In this document: positions 61,400 through 64,000 of the stretch, piece by piece
Numbering within the stretch: the first letter of the stretch is position 1
Layout of the letters: each line of letters starts with the position of its first letter
Assembly (NCBI GenBank): GCA_964019135.1
Contig: OZ025257.1
Span: 15,775,971 to 15,839,970, forward strand
DNA length: 64,000 nucleotides
Source: Arenicola marina
Lineage: Eukaryota; Annelida; Polychaeta; Arenicolidae
Reading direction: 5' to 3'
Made by a program: the position numbers and the translations under genes
Notes under the pieces: generated by a model
What the model was told of the DNA's origin: nothing
Databases searched by the model: none
The model's input: only the letters and a program-made list of their open reading frames with translations

Positions 61400-62460
61400 T
61401 CAGGATGAATGTCCGCGGGGTGAACCACCGACCTCGCCATGGCGCAGGCCTGTAGGTGGCGCTCCTACCCCCCCCCAACACCACCAGTCTAACCCACGGT
61501 GAGTGTGAGTGGGTGAGTGGGTGGTTAGGTGGGGAGGGAGTGAGGGGGGGGGGGGGTTCAAGGGGTGGTGGGTGTATGTGGGTTTAGCAGGTCACGGAAC
61601 TTCACTGGCGAGGACACGTCAGGAGTGCTAGTGACCCGATGTGCCGCTCGTCCTCACCCAACAAACTACTCCTCCCCGTCTCACGTCTTCTCTTTCCTCA
61701 GCATCTGACCGATACTATACTCCATCTTGCCTGTTTCCCTGCCAACTACGATCTGTAGAGGCCATAGCTGGAGATCAGTAATCCTAGTGGCGGCCTCAAA
61801 ACATACCGAACTGTCTCAAATCTAAATCGATTCAGTGATTAATCATATAAATCCAGGTGTTATACTCCAACACGTTCACTGCAGCATTCAGCATATGGGG
61901 CGACTTTTTCAGAAAGCCTTCATAAGAGTCCCCCTACACAAAGTGGTCGCTATACATAGGTGGTTGTCTCAGACCGCTGTGCCGCCGTTGTCATGACAAC
62001 GGTCGGTATCCAATGGCAACGTGACGCGTAATCCACGTGGTTTGCCTCATGTCAGCTCCGGCGCAGGCTTTACTTGTTTACTTGCGGTCTTCAATTCTTT
62101 CCCCATCAGGAATTATGGCTGGGATTCTTTATGGTTTAGGATGGTTTATCCTTATCATCGTCAAGGGTTGAACCTGGTGCGAGAGATAAAGTATATGTAC
62201 ATCATATACGCTTATAAGTTATATATATCAGTGTAAGCGACAAGAGTGATGTGTATGTACATACACGTATACAGTTATACAAACTTGTAGTCCGTTTCCT
62301 TCCTCTATGAGTTATCTCTTGTTAATCGTTCACATCTTATCAAGATAACCAATATAATATATATATTTCTTTATTATAAGCGTTGTGAGCCCGTCTCATC
62401 GGTTGCCGGTCTGTTTATGTCTCTGGTGAGTACGGGCATACACATATATACATTAGATAA
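61400..62460. other. Unique spacer between the two 18-bp arrays
   Basis: It contains a G-run at 61544 and AT-rich sequence at 62350. No gene recognised. Confidence 0.45.
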
Positions 62461-62464
62461 TACC

Positions 62465-63345
62465 CGGCATTACTACAGACCCGTCATCACACACATACCC
62501 GTCATTACACACAGACCCGTCATTACACACAGACGCGTCATTACACACAGACGCGTCATTACACACAGACCCGTCATTACACACAGACGCGTCATTACAC
62601 ACAGACGCGTCATTACACACAGACGCGTCATTACACACAGACCCGTCATTACACACAGACCCGTCATTACACACAGACCCGTCATTACACACAGACCCGT
62701 CATTACACACAGACGCGTCATTACACACAGACGCGTCATTACACACAGACGCGTCATTACACACAGACCCGTCATTACACACAGACGCGTCATTACACAC
62801 AGACGCGTCATTACACACAGACCCGTCATTACACACAGACCCGTCATTACACACAGACCCGTCATTGCATACAAACCCGTCGTGACTAGACCAGTCATTA
62901 CACACAGACCATTCATTACACAGACCCGTCATGACTACAGACCCGTCATTACATACATACCCGTCATTACATAAAACCCAACATTACACACAGACCCGTC
63001 ATTACACACAGACCCGTCATTACACACAAACCCGTCATTACATACAGACCCGTCATTACACAATACCTGTCAGTACACACAAACCGGTCATCACACACCA
63101 ACCCGCCATTACACAAACACTACATCATTATATACAGACCCGTCATGACTACAGACCCGTCATTACACACATACCAATCATTACACACAAACCCGTCATG
63201 ACACGGACCCGTCATTACATACACTCCTCCTCCTCATACACTTGACATAAGACCCGTCATTACACAGACACGTCATTACGCACAAACCCGTCATCACACA
63301 CCGACCCATCAGTACATACAAACCCGTCATTACACACAAACCTAG
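62465..63345 (+). repeat. 18-bp minisatellite, array 2
   Basis: About 45 units of CATTACACACAGACCCGT, many with GACGCGT. The left two-thirds is very regular and the right third decayed. It is separated from array 1 by 1.08 kb of unique sequence. Confidence 0.92.
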
Positions 63346-63349
63346 GGCA

Positions 63350-64000
63350 TTACACATAACGATTGGTTAGTCCGATCACCTCCCGGCCATACGCCTAGCC
63401 AGGCCGAGTTCCTTCCGCCACTATTAGAAAACACACGCTATGCTATCCACAGGTTCGACCCGTTGAGATATCCTTCAACATGGCCGTACACGGATGCATA
63501 CAGCCCCGTAATACTATGTAGTTACAGCCTCTGTAGTGTGTGTATATATATCTATATGGTCCCCATCAGCCGTATTCCGGGTCACAGCCACAAAAGGGGT
63601 CGGTGACGGGCGGCTTTGCTCTCTCTGTCGAGCTGCGCTGTTCCCAGCGTGTCTACACACACACAAGGCTGACTCACGTCATGGCGTGGGGCAGGGCTCG
63701 CTGGGACCAGCTTTGCGGAAGTAAGACTTGGTGGATCGGTGAGTGGGTCACAGCACATCGTGAAGTGAGGAGGTTACCCACACAGCGTCGTCTCACAGCT
63801 GACCGTAATCCGGGCTGTCCATGTCAGTGACTGGTTCTTGTACAGTCGGTCTCTTGTCATGATTGAACTTTACGCCATTGTGGAGATCAATTATGTTGTA
63901 TGACTATATATCTGTATATATATACATATATATATGTGTCTAAAGTACGCCCTCTTCTGGGAATACCCGGTCTTTTCTGAGTCGTCTCTATGTGTCATGA
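63350..64000. other. Right edge, no gene supported
   Basis: Open frames of 62 and 96 codons on the plus strand resemble nothing I know and lack splice or coding support. Confidence 0.4.

Noticed and set aside
60579-63245. Frames with SLHTDP, VITHRP and CNDGSV repeats on both strands
   Set aside because: Translations of the 18-bp unit in several frames; no unique flanking domain.
63536-63830. 96-codon plus-strand frame near the right edge
   Set aside because: No recognisable domain, no splice evidence and ordinary length for chance.
52980-64000. A first exon with MGC start for the kinase
   Set aside because: No minus-strand ATG-GGN-TGY with a phase-1 donor was found; the exon is probably outside the window or not of Src type.

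Overview
This 64-kb window is eukaryotic and metazoan. It has spliced genes with GT-AG introns, a 200-base assembly gap (11855-12054), LINEs, a tRNA-derived SINE, many short inverted-repeat DNA elements, long G/C homopolymers and a very heavy load of minisatellites. The exon structure of the kinase matches vertebrate Src-type genes, and a SVEP1-like secreted protein is present, so a marine invertebrate is likely. Amphioxus (Branchiostoma) is my best guess, because minisatellites that straddle exon-intron boundaries are, as I recall, a reported amphioxus trait. Species assignment is inference only.

Left end (1-12 kb, minus strand): the 5' part of a SVEP1-like gene. Exon 1 (10667-11498) carries a signal peptide and a von Willebrand A domain. 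It is joined in phase across an 8.7-kb intron to a Cys-rich/EGF-like exon (1772-1924). The rest lies off the left edge. The intron holds G-tract-bounded dispersed repeats, a SINE and other repeats.

Middle (12-34 kb): I recognise no host gene. It holds polypurine and oligo-G stretches, a 4.6-kb array of a 34-bp unit (17.3-21.9 kb) with higher-order structure, a 55-60-bp array (22.9-23.7 kb), the 3' half of a Tx1/L1-like LINE ending in poly(A) (25.5-27.2 kb), several fold-back elements and a 41-bp array.

Right half (34.2-53.1 kb, minus strand): the main gene. Thirteen consecutive coding exons, all joined in compatible splice phase, encode SH3-SH2-(Pro-rich linker)-SH3-SH2-tyrosine kinase plus a Src-like tail tyrosine. 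This is a Src-related kinase with the whole SH3-SH2 regulatory module doubled. The first coding exon (N-terminal anchor) was not found and probably lies further right or outside. Inside the kinase-domain coding region, the 3' end of one exon together with its splice donor has been amplified into about 100 tandem 33-bp units. Every unit is in frame and nearly every one carries an intact GTGAGT donor. Four other exon edges in the two genes show tandem duplication as well: the SVEP1-like exon 1 donor, the first SH3 exon, the first SH2 acceptor, and the stop codon/3' UTR. A further intron holds a minisatellite in which each unit carries a perfect CRE (TGACGTCA).

Right end (53-64 kb): arrays of 32-bp and 18-bp units, a tRNA-like repeat, and three families of inverted-repeat elements whose ends start TTAAAGT. 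No further host exon was recognised.
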